Assembly: GCA_016788205.1 (NCBI GenBank)
Contig: JAEUTA010000011.1
Span: 1-64,000 of the forward strand
From: Flavobacteriales bacterium
GTDB lineage: Bacteria > Bacteroidota > Bacteroidia > Flavobacteriales_F > PHOS-HE28
Direction: 5' to 3'
Length of the DNA stretch: 64,000 bases
A program made the translations under genes and the position numbers. Numbering within the stretch: the stretch's first letter is position 1; each line of letters begins with the position of its first letter. Of this stretch, positions 51,360-60,290 are shown one piece after another. A model generated the notes under the pieces. It was not told where the DNA came from, did no database searches, and saw only the letters and a program-made list of their open reading frames with translations.

Positions 51360-53486
51360 TCAGCGCAACAGCGTCACATGCCCTTGGTACGCCTTGCGGA
51401 AGGCGCCGTACTCCGCGATGTGCACCTGGTAGTTGTACACCCCTTGCGGAAGACCATCGCCGCTCCACCCCTCCTTGGTGCTGGTGGTGCGGAAACGCTC
51501 CGTGCCCCAACGGTCCATGATGACCAACTCGTACAGACGTGCACCGCGCACGGAAGGGAGGAACACATCGTTGATGCCATCGCCATCCGGGGTGAAGGCC
51601 GTGGGCGCGTAGAAGAGGTGGTCGATGACGTTGACGGTATGGCTCACCTCGTTGGTGCAGTTGGTGCCGCTGGTGACCCGTTGCGTGATCACGAAGGTGC
51701 CGGCATCATCGAACTCATACGTGAACGAGGGTTCCTGGACCAGCGCTCCATCGATCAGGTACTCCCACGCCACGGCTTGCTGGGCGTAGTCTTTGATCCG
51801 CACCACGGGATCCAGCAGGCTCACCTCTTCGGGCGTCACGTTGAACTCCGCCACAGGCTCCGGGTACACCTCCACCTGATCCACCAGCAACAGGGTCTTC
51901 TCATCGATGCAGCCTTCATCGGTGTTCACCGTCACCCGCACATCATAGGTGCCGGGCTGCGCATAGGCGTGGATCAACGTGGGCTGGGCGGAGCCGGTGC
52001 CATCACCCAGGTCCCAACTGTAGCGCAAGGCCGTCCAGGCTTCGGCCACAGCGCTGAAATCGAACGGAACGTTGACACACCCCGCTTCGTCGCTCGTGGC
52101 GCTCAACGTGGGGCGCGGATAGACGACCACCGAATCGGTATAGCTCTCCTCGCAGCCGAAGTCCTGCACCGTGAGCCGTACGGCATGCACGCCCGTGGTG
52201 ATGTACGCCGCAGCGACGTCCACCCCCGTGGCGGTGACCGGCACGGATTGGTCGCCGAAGTCCCACACGATGGAGGCCGCAGCGGTGAACGAACCCGTGG
52301 CATGCAACAGGGCCGCCTCGTCCGTGCACCGTATGGCAGGGCGTTCGAAATGCGGGTTCAGGGGCATGTGCACCTCGAAGCTGGACCAGCTCGTGTCCGC
52401 ACAGGGCCAGCCCGGGTTCGCGATCAACTGGATGGCGTAAGTGCCCGTGTCCGCGTAGGTCCATTGCGGTTCCGCGAGCGCAGATGTATCGCCCAGCAGC
52501 GACGCATCGCCGAAGTCCCAATGGTAGGTCTGGCCGTTCACGCTCTCGTTCTCCAGGAACACGGTCATGCCCGAGCAGAACTCCTGTTGGTCCTGGATGG
52601 ACGAAACGATGTTCGCCTCGCACGCCACCACGTCCATGCGCACATCACGGATGGACTCGCTCAACTGCACACCGTTCCGGAATTCGCGAACGCGCACGCC
52701 CACGGTGAACGAACCGATCACCGTAGGGTGTACCGTGAACGCACCGGTCGACGGATCCACCGCCACACCGGGTGCACCATCCATGGGCACCGCACCCGAG
52801 TACCCATTGCCCCACACGATGGGCGCGTAAGGCGGCGGCCCTGCCATGGGTTGCGGAAAGTCCGGTGTGCCACCTGCGAAAGGCGTGTAGAGGTCGTACA
52901 CCAATTGGTCGCCATCCGGGTCCGTGGCCGAGTGATCGAAGACCATGTCCTGACCGATGCATAGCACCACGGGCGGATACTCCTGAAAGCGCGGGCTGCT
53001 GTTGACCAGCGTTACACCTGACGGCGGTATCTGCACCGTACACGTCAACCCTTGCAGCAGCCCGGTGGGCAGGTTGGTCATGGACGGTGTGCGGCAGCAA
53101 CGCTGGTAGCTGATGACGTAACCCGTGGGGTTGGGCGGCAACTCCAGTACCGTGGTGTACAGCGCCCAGGTGGCGCAGATGGTACCGGGCACCGCCAGGC
53201 ACGGGTTGTTCAGGTCCACCGGAACGGGCTGTTCGCCACCCACGGGCAGGGGAACGAAATGCGTGGACTGCAATAATCCGAGGCCATTGTACACGGCCAG
53301 CTGCGCCTCCGCATCGAAACCCGTTCCGTTCACATTGCCCGGGCCGCAATCGCGGTAAAGCTTCAACGTGATGCGGTATTCATCACCGGCCAGCTTGTCG
53401 TAGTACATCTCCCCGCCCAAGATGTGCGTTGCCAGGGCCAGCACTGACCAGCACAGCGATACGACGAGCAACGCCTGACGCTTCAT
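51360..53486 (-). CDS. PKD-repeat T9SS type B surface protein (paralogue of 53564-55432)
   Basis: 708 aa from ATG 53486, giving signal peptide MKRQALLVVSLCWSVLALA; a longer frame upstream has no signal. The first ~320 residues (THILGGEMYYDKLAGDEYRI, LYRDCGPGNVNGTGFDA, SYQRCCRTPSMTNLPTG) match its neighbour closely, so this is a shared N-terminal domain. PKD-type domains with FGD cores follow (WDFGDASLL, WDFGDQSVP, WDLGDGTGS). The end (APTAFTPDGDGINDVF ... LVIMDRWGTERF ... GHVTLLR) is a gliding-motility-associated type B domain. It is separated from its paralogue by 77 bp on the same strand, so the two form a tandem duplication. Confidence 0.9.
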   Translation of the reverse strand: MKRQALLVVSLCWSVLALATHILGGEMYYDKLAGDEYRITLKLYRDCGPGNVNGTGFDAEAQLAVYNGLGLLQSTHFVPLPVGGEQPVPVDLNNPCLAVPGTICATWALYTTVLELPPNPTGYVISYQRCCRTPSMTNLPTGLLQGLTCTVQIPPSGVTLVNSSPRFQEYPPVVLCIGQDMVFDHSATDPDGDQLVYDLYTPFAGGTPDFPQPMAGPPPYAPIVWGNGYSGAVPMDGAPGVAVDPSTGAFTVHPTVIGSFTVGVRVREFRNGVQLSESIRDVRMDVVACEANIVSSIQDQQEFCSGMTVFLENESVNGQTYHWDFGDASLLGDTSALAEPQWTYADTGTYAIQLIANPGWPCADTSWSSFEVHMPLNPHFERPAIRCTDEAALLHATGSFTAAASIVWDFGDQSVPVTATGVDVAAAYITTGVHAVRLTVQDFGCEESYTDSVVVYPRPTLSATSDEAGCVNVPFDFSAVAEAWTALRYSWDLGDGTGSAQPTLIHAYAQPGTYDVRVTVNTDEGCIDEKTLLLVDQVEVYPEPVAEFNVTPEEVSLLDPVVRIKDYAQQAVAWEYLIDGALVQEPSFTYEFDDAGTFVITQRVTSGTNCTNEVSHTVNVIDHLFYAPTAFTPDGDGINDVFLPSVRGARLYELVIMDRWGTERFRTTSTKEGWSGDGLPQGVYNYQVHIAEYGAFRKAYQGHVTLLR

Positions 53487-53563
53487 CTCACCGGATAGGA
53501 CGTAAAGATGACGGACCGGGTCGCCTTGGCCCGGCACCGTTCCTCGTTCTGTGCGCGCCAGCA

Positions 53564-55432
53564 TCAGCGCAGCAGTGTCAGGTGGCCCGTGTACGTGCGG
53601 CCATCGGCCAGCACCAGCTCGTAGTAATAAGTACCGTCCGGTACACCGGGAGCGGCCCATTGGTTGCGGTAGTTCTGCACCGCGTACACCGGTGTGCCCC
53701 ACCGGTTGAAGATGGTGAGGTCGTTCTGGTGCTGCTCGATGTTGAGGATGGAGAACCGCTCGTTGGACGCATCACCGTTCGGTGTGAAGACGTTGGGGAT
53801 GTGGATGGGCACTTCGATGATCTCGTAGGGCAGCGAATAGGTGGCCGTGCAGCCGTCCGCTGTGGTCACCAACAGCTGCACATCGTACGTGCCCGGCACG
53901 GGGTGCAGCCAGGCGCTCGCCGGTCCACTGCCGATGGGCGCACCATTGGCGTACCAGTTCCACGCCACGATCTCGCCGCCGTTGGCGCTGGACCCGTCCT
54001 GCAAGGCCACATCCACGCCGTAGGCCTGTGGCGAAGCCGGCGAGAGCGTGAAGTAGGCTTCCGGCAGGGCGCGCGTGGTGACCAGGTCCGTGTAGGTGTT
54101 GGAGCATCCCTCATCCACCACGGTGAGGGTGACACCGTGCACGCCCGGCGCGGGGAACATCACATCCACCGATGGGCCGGAAGCCGTGGAGGGCACCGCA
54201 CCGCTGAGCTGCCAGCTGAAGGTGGCCCCAGGCCCGAAGCGACCTTCGGCGACAAGGGTGGTGCCTCCAGAACCACAAACGGCGGGCGGCGGTGTGAACG
54301 ATGCTTCGGGCAACACGCGCACATCCACCAGGCTCTGCGTGGTATCCGCACACACCAGACCGGGGTTGGCGATGAGCGTTACCGTGTACGTGCCGGGGCT
54401 CGTGTAGGTCCACTGGGGCGAATGGAGCGACGAGGTGTCCTGTGCCGTGGGTCCTTCGCCGAACTCCCACGACCACAGCTGGCCGCTGGGGCTGGTGTTG
54501 TTGAAGGCCAGGGTGAGGCCCTGGCAGAATTCGGCCTGCGGGGCGATCTGCGCGTTCACCTGCGCCTGGCATGGCACGACATCGAACCGGAAGTCGCGGA
54601 TCGTCTCCGAGAGCAAGGTGCCGTTCCTGTACTCCTTCACCTCTACGGCCACCGTGTAGCTCGCCGCCAAGGTGGGCGTTACCGTGAGCAGACCGGTGCT
54701 GGGGTGGATGGACATGATGGGCGACGAGTCCATGGGATAGTCGCCGGAGTAGCCACCTTGCCAGAGGATGGGCGCATACGGCGGAGCCACCGGCGTAGGC
54801 GTGGGGTTGATGGAAGAGCCGCCGTTCAGCGGTGTTCGCAGCGCATACACCAGTGAATCGCCATCGGCATCGCTGGCGGAGTGGTCGAACAACAGCGGCT
54901 CATTCAAGCACAGCACCACGGGCGGGTACGCGATGAAACGCGCCGAACTGTTCTCCACCACCGTGCCGGGGATGCGCACCGTACAGGTGAGCCCCTGATC
55001 ACCGGCATCCTGCAGGTTGATGATGGTGGGCGTGCGGCAGCAACGCTGGTAGGTGAGCACGTAACCGTCCGGGCGGGCGGGCAGCGTGAGCACCATGGTG
55101 TAGATGGCCAGTTCGATGCACACATCGGGTGGCGCCGTAAGGCACGGGTTGTCCAACGCGATGGGCAGTTCGATGGCACCGGGAAAGGCCATGTTCTGGA
55201 TGGAGACCGTGGAGCCATCGCCCCCGAAGACACCGAGCATCGCGCTGGCATCGTACCCGGTCTGGTTCACGTTGCCGGGCCCGCAGTCGCGATACAGCTT
55301 CAGTGAGACCTGATATTGGTCGCCGCCGAGGTGGTCGTAGTACAACTCACCACCGACGATGTGCGTGGCGTGCGCAGAAGAGGCTGCGAACACCAGCGCG
55401 AGAGAGAGCGAGAGGAGGCGCATGGTAGCCAT
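53564..55432 (-). CDS. PKD-repeat T9SS type B surface protein (paralogue of 51360-53486)
   Basis: 622 aa from ATG 55432; ATG 55423 (MRLLSLSLALVFAASSAHA) is also reasonable. The N-terminal ~320 residues (THIVGGELYYDHLGGDQY, LYRDCGPGNVNQTGYDA, TYQRCCRTPTIINLQDAG) are a close relative of the neighbour's. Fewer PKD domains follow (WSWEFGEGPTAQ, FSWQLSGAVPST), then the type B sorting domain (IPNVFTPNGDASNERFSI ... LTIFNRWGTPVY ... GHLTLLR). The paired genes resemble the haemagglutinin/adhesin-like cargo of gliding bacteria; the ligand is unknown. Transcribed first in the pair. Confidence 0.9.
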   Translation of the reverse strand: MATMRLLSLSLALVFAASSAHATHIVGGELYYDHLGGDQYQVSLKLYRDCGPGNVNQTGYDASAMLGVFGGDGSTVSIQNMAFPGAIELPIALDNPCLTAPPDVCIELAIYTMVLTLPARPDGYVLTYQRCCRTPTIINLQDAGDQGLTCTVRIPGTVVENSSARFIAYPPVVLCLNEPLLFDHSASDADGDSLVYALRTPLNGGSSINPTPTPVAPPYAPILWQGGYSGDYPMDSSPIMSIHPSTGLLTVTPTLAASYTVAVEVKEYRNGTLLSETIRDFRFDVVPCQAQVNAQIAPQAEFCQGLTLAFNNTSPSGQLWSWEFGEGPTAQDTSSLHSPQWTYTSPGTYTVTLIANPGLVCADTTQSLVDVRVLPEASFTPPPAVCGSGGTTLVAEGRFGPGATFSWQLSGAVPSTASGPSVDVMFPAPGVHGVTLTVVDEGCSNTYTDLVTTRALPEAYFTLSPASPQAYGVDVALQDGSSANGGEIVAWNWYANGAPIGSGPASAWLHPVPGTYDVQLLVTTADGCTATYSLPYEIIEVPIHIPNVFTPNGDASNERFSILNIEQHQNDLTIFNRWGTPVYAVQNYRNQWAAPGVPDGTYYYELVLADGRTYTGHLTLLR

Positions 55433-55603
55433 GGGACCGTTGCACCTTGAGAATGGTTGCCCGGTCGGTGAAGCAAGGTAAGCACCGGGGCCGGATCGGC
55501 TACATGTGCAGTGGATGGATAAACGCACAAACCCGCGCAACATGTCCCGGAGACACCTCCTTATACCAGGCCGACGTGTTCAGGAACACATGTGTCGCAA
55601 GGC

Positions 55604-56308
55604 CTATTCCGGCACATTGGTCCACTGCATGCGCACAACACGATAGCTCAGCGCTACCCCTATGAAGAGACGACTACCACCCACCCAGAGGTTATCATAA
55701 TTGACCCAAGGCACCTCCAAGTATGGTTGTGCAGAGGCGATCTGCAGATCGACCATCACACCTACACGAAGCTTCCCGTGCAACCAGGCGGAACTGCTGC
55801 GCGTGGCGCCCACCATGAACCCGAAGGAGGCCGCCTCGGAAGTGCGCACCATCACTGATTCGCCCAGCGATGTGCTGACATTGATCGTGGATCGAATGCG
55901 AGGGAACGCACGTAGTCCGTAGTTCAACTCCCAAACACTGCTGCTATTCGAACGAAGCGCTTGGGCCACGTAGAAACGCCAACCCAACTCTGCCACCCTG
56001 TGGTCTAGCGTGTGATACCTCCCGGCACGTTGGTATTCCTCCACATACCCCCGGCTGCCGGATAGCATACCGAATCGATAACCGAACTTCGGACCTTTGC
56101 GGACTTCGATGTCCAAGCCGAAGTAAACACCGGCCTGATCCGCCCTAGCGTGGATGTTCTCTGAAGGCAGATGCAGATAAAACGTACCTCCGCTTTCCAC
56201 GAAGGGAAGTAGGGAAAGTCCGGGTTGCATCTGGCCGAACGCGCCGGTACTTGGAAGGAGCACTACCGCAGCGCACCCGAGAAAGTACCACATAGAGAAG
56301 CGCTTCAT
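55604..56308 (-). CDS. Outer-membrane barrel-like protein of unknown function
   Basis: 234 aa from ATG 56308 (MKRFSMWYFLGCAAVVLLPS), which provides a signal peptide; the ATG at 56344 adds 12 residues in front. The mature sequence alternates hydrophobic and polar residues with Gly (e.g. GVYFGLDIEVRKGPKFGYRFG, AELGWRFYVAQAL, RLFIGVALSYRVV), as expected of an eight- to ten-stranded beta-barrel. No family recognised. Its base composition is less GC-rich than the genes around it. It is the only gene of its unit; a 171-bp gap with nothing recognised lies between it and the T9SS pair. Confidence 0.75.
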   Translation of the reverse strand: MKRFSMWYFLGCAAVVLLPSTGAFGQMQPGLSLLPFVESGGTFYLHLPSENIHARADQAGVYFGLDIEVRKGPKFGYRFGMLSGSRGYVEEYQRAGRYHTLDHRVAELGWRFYVAQALRSNSSSVWELNYGLRAFPRIRSTINVSTSLGESVMVRTSEAASFGFMVGATRSSSAWLHGKLRVGVMVDLQIASAQPYLEVPWVNYDNLWVGGSRLFIGVALSYRVVRMQWTNVPE

Positions 56309-56406
56309 TGCCGATGCCCTATTCACTAGAACTTTCATCACCACTAATCATTTTCTATAATGAGCTTTTGAGAAGCCACAATGCCAGCAAGCTGCACCCT
56401 AAACCT

Positions 56407-56439
56407 GCGCAGGGTCTTCCGTCTTCGGAGACCCTGCGC
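56407..56439 (-). terminator. Hairpin terminator after the 56565-56837 ORF
   Basis: GCGCAGGGTCT pairs with AGACCCTGCGC, and the inner TCCG/CGGA pairs around a TCTT loop with a one-base bulge. The rest of the 256-bp gap 56309-56564 shows nothing else. Confidence 0.65.
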
Positions 56440-56564
56440 CACCGCGAACGAACAGCTCCACCAACGTACTCACCGCCTCGGTGCATGACCGTAAGATAAG
56501 TCCGACCGGCCAATACGGCGCGAAGCCACCTGCTCCAACACTCGCCTGCGGCACCCGCCCCGCA

Positions 56565-56837
56565 TCACCCCGTTACGCGTGCCCACGCTTCGGCCCAATC
56601 CGCAGCAGTGGCGGGCGTGTAGGCGCCGTGCGCACAGTCCACCATGTCGCGGATGCGAAGCTTCTCCGGGTAGGCCGTGGCCTGCACGCGGTGCACCACC
56701 CACCGTGTGCCGATGCGTTGCAGCTCCACGAAAAGGTCCCACCCCTCGATGCGGTAGCGGTGGGCGCCATTGGCACTGCTGCGGTAGAGCGGGAACCCCG
56801 CCTCGTTCATCGCCACGCTATCTTCCGCCACCGTCAT
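56565..56837 (-). CDS. Small hypothetical protein, divergent from addB with overlapping start
   Basis: 90 aa. It is probably a real short protein: the middle (IEGWDLFVELQRIGTRWVVH and then VQATAYPEKLRIRDMVDCAHG) is regular and non-repetitive, and it is followed by a terminator. No family or motif is recognised; no signal peptide. Its ATG (56835-56837) overlaps by two bases the ATG of the addB-type gene on the other strand (56836-56838), so the two share the same few bases for initiation and must have promoters inside each other's coding sequence. Confidence 0.55.
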   Translation of the reverse strand: MTVAEDSVAMNEAGFPLYRSSANGAHRYRIEGWDLFVELQRIGTRWVVHRVQATAYPEKLRIRDMVDCAHGAYTPATAADWAEAWARVTG

Positions 56838-59571
56838 GGATCCCTTCCTTCATCGCCTGGCCGCACAGCTGCTGCACCACCACCGGCATGCGATGGATCG
56901 CGTGGCCGTGGTGCTGCCCAGTCGCCGGGCCGGTTCGTACCTGCGAAAATACCTCGCCCAGTTGCACGGCGGTGCGCTGTGGAGCCCGGAGATCATCGAT
57001 ATCGGTGGTTTCATGCAGCGCTGCTCCGGCATGGCCCAAGGCACTACCATAGACCTGCTCTTCCTGCTCTACGAGGCGCACCTGGGCACCGCCGGTGCAG
57101 CGGCCGAGCCGCTGGCCGAATTCCTGGAATGGGCGCCCGTGACGCTGCGTGACATGAGCGAGGTGGACGCCCACCTGCTGGACCACGCCCAACTGTACCG
57201 CGACCTGCGCGAATACCACGAGCTGGACGAATGGAGCTTCCGCCTGGGCCAGGACCTTAGCACCGCCCAGGAACGCCTGAACCACCAGTGGCGCGGTACC
57301 AAGGACCTGCACCACGCCTTTAGCGCGCTGATGCACGAACGGCGCATGGGCACCTCGGGCTTCGTGGCGCGCGCCTGTGCGGAGCAGGCGTTGGCGAACA
57401 CCCTCTCCGCGCCGTGGACGAGCATCTGGTTCGCCGGCCTCAATGCGCTGGACCCGGCCTCCACCACCGTGGTGAAGCGCTTGCAGGCGGAAGGGCGCGC
57501 CCGTGTGGCGTGGGATGCCGATACCTACTACCTGGACGACGCACGTCAGGAGGCCGGGCGCTACCTGCGCCGCTCGCGTGCCGCGCTGGGCCCCGGCGAG
57601 CTGCCCGCCCCCTCCGCCATACGCGACCGGCCCCGCGCCATCCGCGTGGTGGCCGCCCCGCAGCCCTTCGCCCAAGCCACCTACGTGGCCCAGCGGCTGG
57701 CCGAGCTGACCCCCGAAGAGCGTGCGCGCACCGCCGTGGTACTGGGCGATGAGCACCTGCTGCTACCCCTGCTGGAACAGCTTGCGCCGGACGTGGGCCC
57801 CATCAACGTGACCATGGGGCTGCCGCTGAAAGCCCTGCCCGTGAGCGGGCTGGTGGAAGCCTACATCGCCGTGCTGGAGAGCGCCGCCGCCGACGGGCGG
57901 TATGCGTTGCACGCCGTGGAAGCGGTGCTGAGCCATCCGTTCGTGAACGAAGGCACCACCACCGCGCGCACCATCGCCGCGTTGCGCGCGGAGCAGCGGG
58001 CGCAGGTGAGCGCCGAACGCATCGTGGCCGTGCTGGCGGAGCAGGGTTCGCCGCATGCCGCCTTGCTGGCGCCCTGCCTGAAGCCGTGGAACGCCGACCT
58101 GCGCACGCTGTCCGATCGCTTCATCGCCCTCATCACTTGGGCCCGCGCCTGCGCCGCCAGCGACCGCACCGTGCAGGAGCAACTGTTCCAGGTGGCGCGC
58201 CTGCAACAACGGATGGACCGCACCTTGGAACGCCTGCAGGTACACCACCTGGACCTGCGCACCTACGCCAGTATACGAGAGCGCCTGCTGCGCGAAGAGC
58301 GCATCGCCTTCCTGGGCGAACCCCTGCAAGGGCTGCAGCTGATGGGCGTGCTGGAGACCCGCGCGCTGGACCACGAGCGCGTGATCATGCTGTCCGTGAA
58401 CGAAGGCGTGCTGCCCCAGGCCGCTGCCGCGCAGAGTTGGATACCGCACGATGTGCGGCGCCACTACAAGCTGCCCCTCGCGGCCGATGGCGAGGCCATC
58501 TCCGCCTACCACTTCTACCGCTGCATGCACCTGGCGCAGGACGTGGAACTGGTGCACGCCGCGGGCGATGGCGCCGAGCCGGGCGAACCGTCGCGCTTCA
58601 TCGCCCAGTGGCAGCACGAGGTGGTGGGTCATTCGCGCACCACCGTGCAGCAGCACGCCGTGGCCGCCCACACCGCCGCGCGCGCTACCGTGCCGGTGCG
58701 TGTGGCCAAGGACGCCGCCGTGCTGGCACGCCTGCAGGCCCTGTGCCAACGCGGCCTCTCCCCCAGCGCCATCGGTACCTGGCTGCGTTGCCCGCTGGAC
58801 TTCTACTTCCGCTATGTGCTGGGCATCCGCGACACCGAGGTGGCCGATGGCACCCTGGGCAGCGATGTGCTGGGCGATGCCGTACACCAGGCGCTGGACG
58901 GCCTGCTGACCCCGCACCTGGGCCAGGTGCTGAGGCCCGAAGCGGTGGACGCCCTGCGGCCGCAGGTGCACCGCGCCCTTACCGACCGCCTGGCCCAACA
59001 CATCTCGCGTGATGCGCTGGAGCACGGGCACTTCCGCCTGCGCCGCGAAATGGCCACCCGCGCGGTAGAGACCTACCTGGAGGCCGAACGCGACCGCTGT
59101 GCCGCAACGCCCACCACCTTGGTGGCCGTGGAACTGGATGTGAAGGCCACCCTGTCCAATGGCGTGCTCCTGAAAGGCCGCTGCGACCGCATCGACCTGC
59201 GCGATGGTACCCTGACCGTGCTGGACGTGAAGACCGGGGCCGTGCGCGAGAACGACCTGCGCCTGCCGGACCTGGAGCGCGCCACGCTGACGCCCGCCCG
59301 ACGCTACGCGCTGCAATTGCTGATCTACCTCTGGGCCTACCTGCACCAACACCCGGAGGTGCCACAGGCCCGTGCCGGTGTCATCCCCCTGCAACGGCCC
59401 TCGCAGGCCGCGGGCGAATTCCTCACCATCGCTGGCGAAGAGGTGATCTCCCGCGCCCAGTTGCCCGCCATCGATGCCCTGCTGGCCCAGGTGGTGGACG
59501 CGATGCTGGACCCCGACACGCCCTTCCAACACGACCCGGAAAGCACGTACTGTTTGTGTTGTGTGGGATAG
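56836..59571 (+). CDS. AddB-like PD-(D/E)XK nuclease-inactive-helicase subunit
   Basis: 911 aa. The N-terminus has VAVVLPSRRAGSYLRKYLA, the degenerate first-motif region of AddB-type proteins, followed by a long helical middle. The C-terminus is a PD-(D/E)XK nuclease: AIGTWLRCPLDFYFRYVLGI (first Cys of the Fe-S cluster), GRCDRIDLRDGTLTVLDVKTG (D and D-V-K catalytic residues) and the final CLCCVG that supplies the remaining cluster cysteines. It is the probable partner of the AddA-like protein at 47791, with 5.9 kb of unrelated surface-protein genes between them. The start codon overlaps that of the divergent small ORF. Confidence 0.88.
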   Translation: MDPFLHRLAAQLLHHHRHAMDRVAVVLPSRRAGSYLRKYLAQLHGGALWSPEIIDIGGFMQRCSGMAQGTTIDLLFLLYEAHLGTAGAAAEPLAEFLEWAPVTLRDMSEVDAHLLDHAQLYRDLREYHELDEWSFRLGQDLSTAQERLNHQWRGTKDLHHAFSALMHERRMGTSGFVARACAEQALANTLSAPWTSIWFAGLNALDPASTTVVKRLQAEGRARVAWDADTYYLDDARQEAGRYLRRSRAALGPGELPAPSAIRDRPRAIRVVAAPQPFAQATYVAQRLAELTPEERARTAVVLGDEHLLLPLLEQLAPDVGPINVTMGLPLKALPVSGLVEAYIAVLESAAADGRYALHAVEAVLSHPFVNEGTTTARTIAALRAEQRAQVSAERIVAVLAEQGSPHAALLAPCLKPWNADLRTLSDRFIALITWARACAASDRTVQEQLFQVARLQQRMDRTLERLQVHHLDLRTYASIRERLLREERIAFLGEPLQGLQLMGVLETRALDHERVIMLSVNEGVLPQAAAAQSWIPHDVRRHYKLPLAADGEAISAYHFYRCMHLAQDVELVHAAGDGAEPGEPSRFIAQWQHEVVGHSRTTVQQHAVAAHTAARATVPVRVAKDAAVLARLQALCQRGLSPSAIGTWLRCPLDFYFRYVLGIRDTEVADGTLGSDVLGDAVHQALDGLLTPHLGQVLRPEAVDALRPQVHRALTDRLAQHISRDALEHGHFRLRREMATRAVETYLEAERDRCAATPTTLVAVELDVKATLSNGVLLKGRCDRIDLRDGTLTVLDVKTGAVRENDLRLPDLERATLTPARRYALQLLIYLWAYLHQHPEVPQARAGVIPLQRPSQAAGEFLTIAGEEVISRAQLPAIDALLAQVVDAMLDPDTPFQHDPESTYCLCCVG

Positions 59572-60245
59572 GCCTGCGGGGTCATGAGCGGCGCTTGGCT
59601 TGTGCAGAACGGTGAACAGGTGCGTGGTGGAGGCGGTCCTGACCGGCCGACTTCATGGGAAGCTATCAGGCGGTTCGGCGCAGTGTCGGTCAATGTTGGC
59701 ATCCGACTTCCACTTCCGAGGCTTGGGCTTCAATCCTGTGTCCATCCGCATGGACCATGCGCTCGCCACACCAACGAGCGCGCCCCGAACACGACGGGAG
59801 AATGTCGTATCGGGGCGCTGGGGGCCTACCAAAACCACATGGTTCAGCCCTTCTCGTGGATGTTGTTGGTGGCTCGGCCGCCATGGCCGATGGCTAAAGC
59901 TATGCCACGCGCCGTGGATGCACACGCCAGCCGGCCTTTGAAATTCTCTCTATACCTACTGTGAGGGACTTTTCGCACGTACATGCCCTTGCTCACCGAA
60001 CGGCATGCCACGAGTGATGCGGCCGTGATTCATACCCCACCAGCAGCCGGTGGCTTCATACAGACTGCCGCGATGCGCAAGCATCAACCACCGCGCTTTT
60101 CCAGCCAATAAAGCCCGCGCTACGGCGGGGGCTTGTGCTTCGGGACTTCGGTGCGTGCGGTGGCCGATCCAGCCCTGCAAAAGACCGGGCCATGCTGCCA
60201 ACAAGTATCCAGAGCCCAGCTTCTCCAGCGCACCCCCAAAAGCGA
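59572..60245. other. Gene-free stretch after the addB-like gene
   Basis: About 670 bp without a convincing gene. Short overlapping frames exist on both strands (e.g. 59956-60204 minus, 82 codons), but none shows recognisable residues. It contains the long imperfect hairpin at 59780-59818 and a GC-rich inverted repeat near 60110-60135 (AAGCCCGCGC / GCGGGGGCTT). Confidence 0.6.
59780..59818. other. Long imperfect hairpin in the 59.6-60.2 kb gap
   Basis: GCGCCCCGAACACGAC (59780-59795) faces GTCGTATCGGGGCGC (59804-59818) around an 8-nt loop, with one or two mismatches. It is about 210 bp past the addB-type stop and has no T-tract, so it may be a structured RNA or a transcription stop. Confidence 0.45.
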
Positions 60246-60267
60246 AAAGGAGGCCGAAGCCTCCTTT
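60246..60267 (-). terminator. Terminator after the 60291-61064 T9SS gene
   Basis: The 9-bp perfect stem AAAGGAGGC / GCCTCCTTT with a CGAA loop starts 23 bp past the stop. On the minus strand it continues TTCGCTTTTGGGG. Confidence 0.75.
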
Positions 60268-60290
60268 CCATGCGCTGCGGTGCGCTGTGC

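Noticed and set aside
59956..60204. 82-codon ORF on the minus strand
   Set aside because: No signal peptide, no family resemblance, and several overlapping frames of similar length occur in the same gap.
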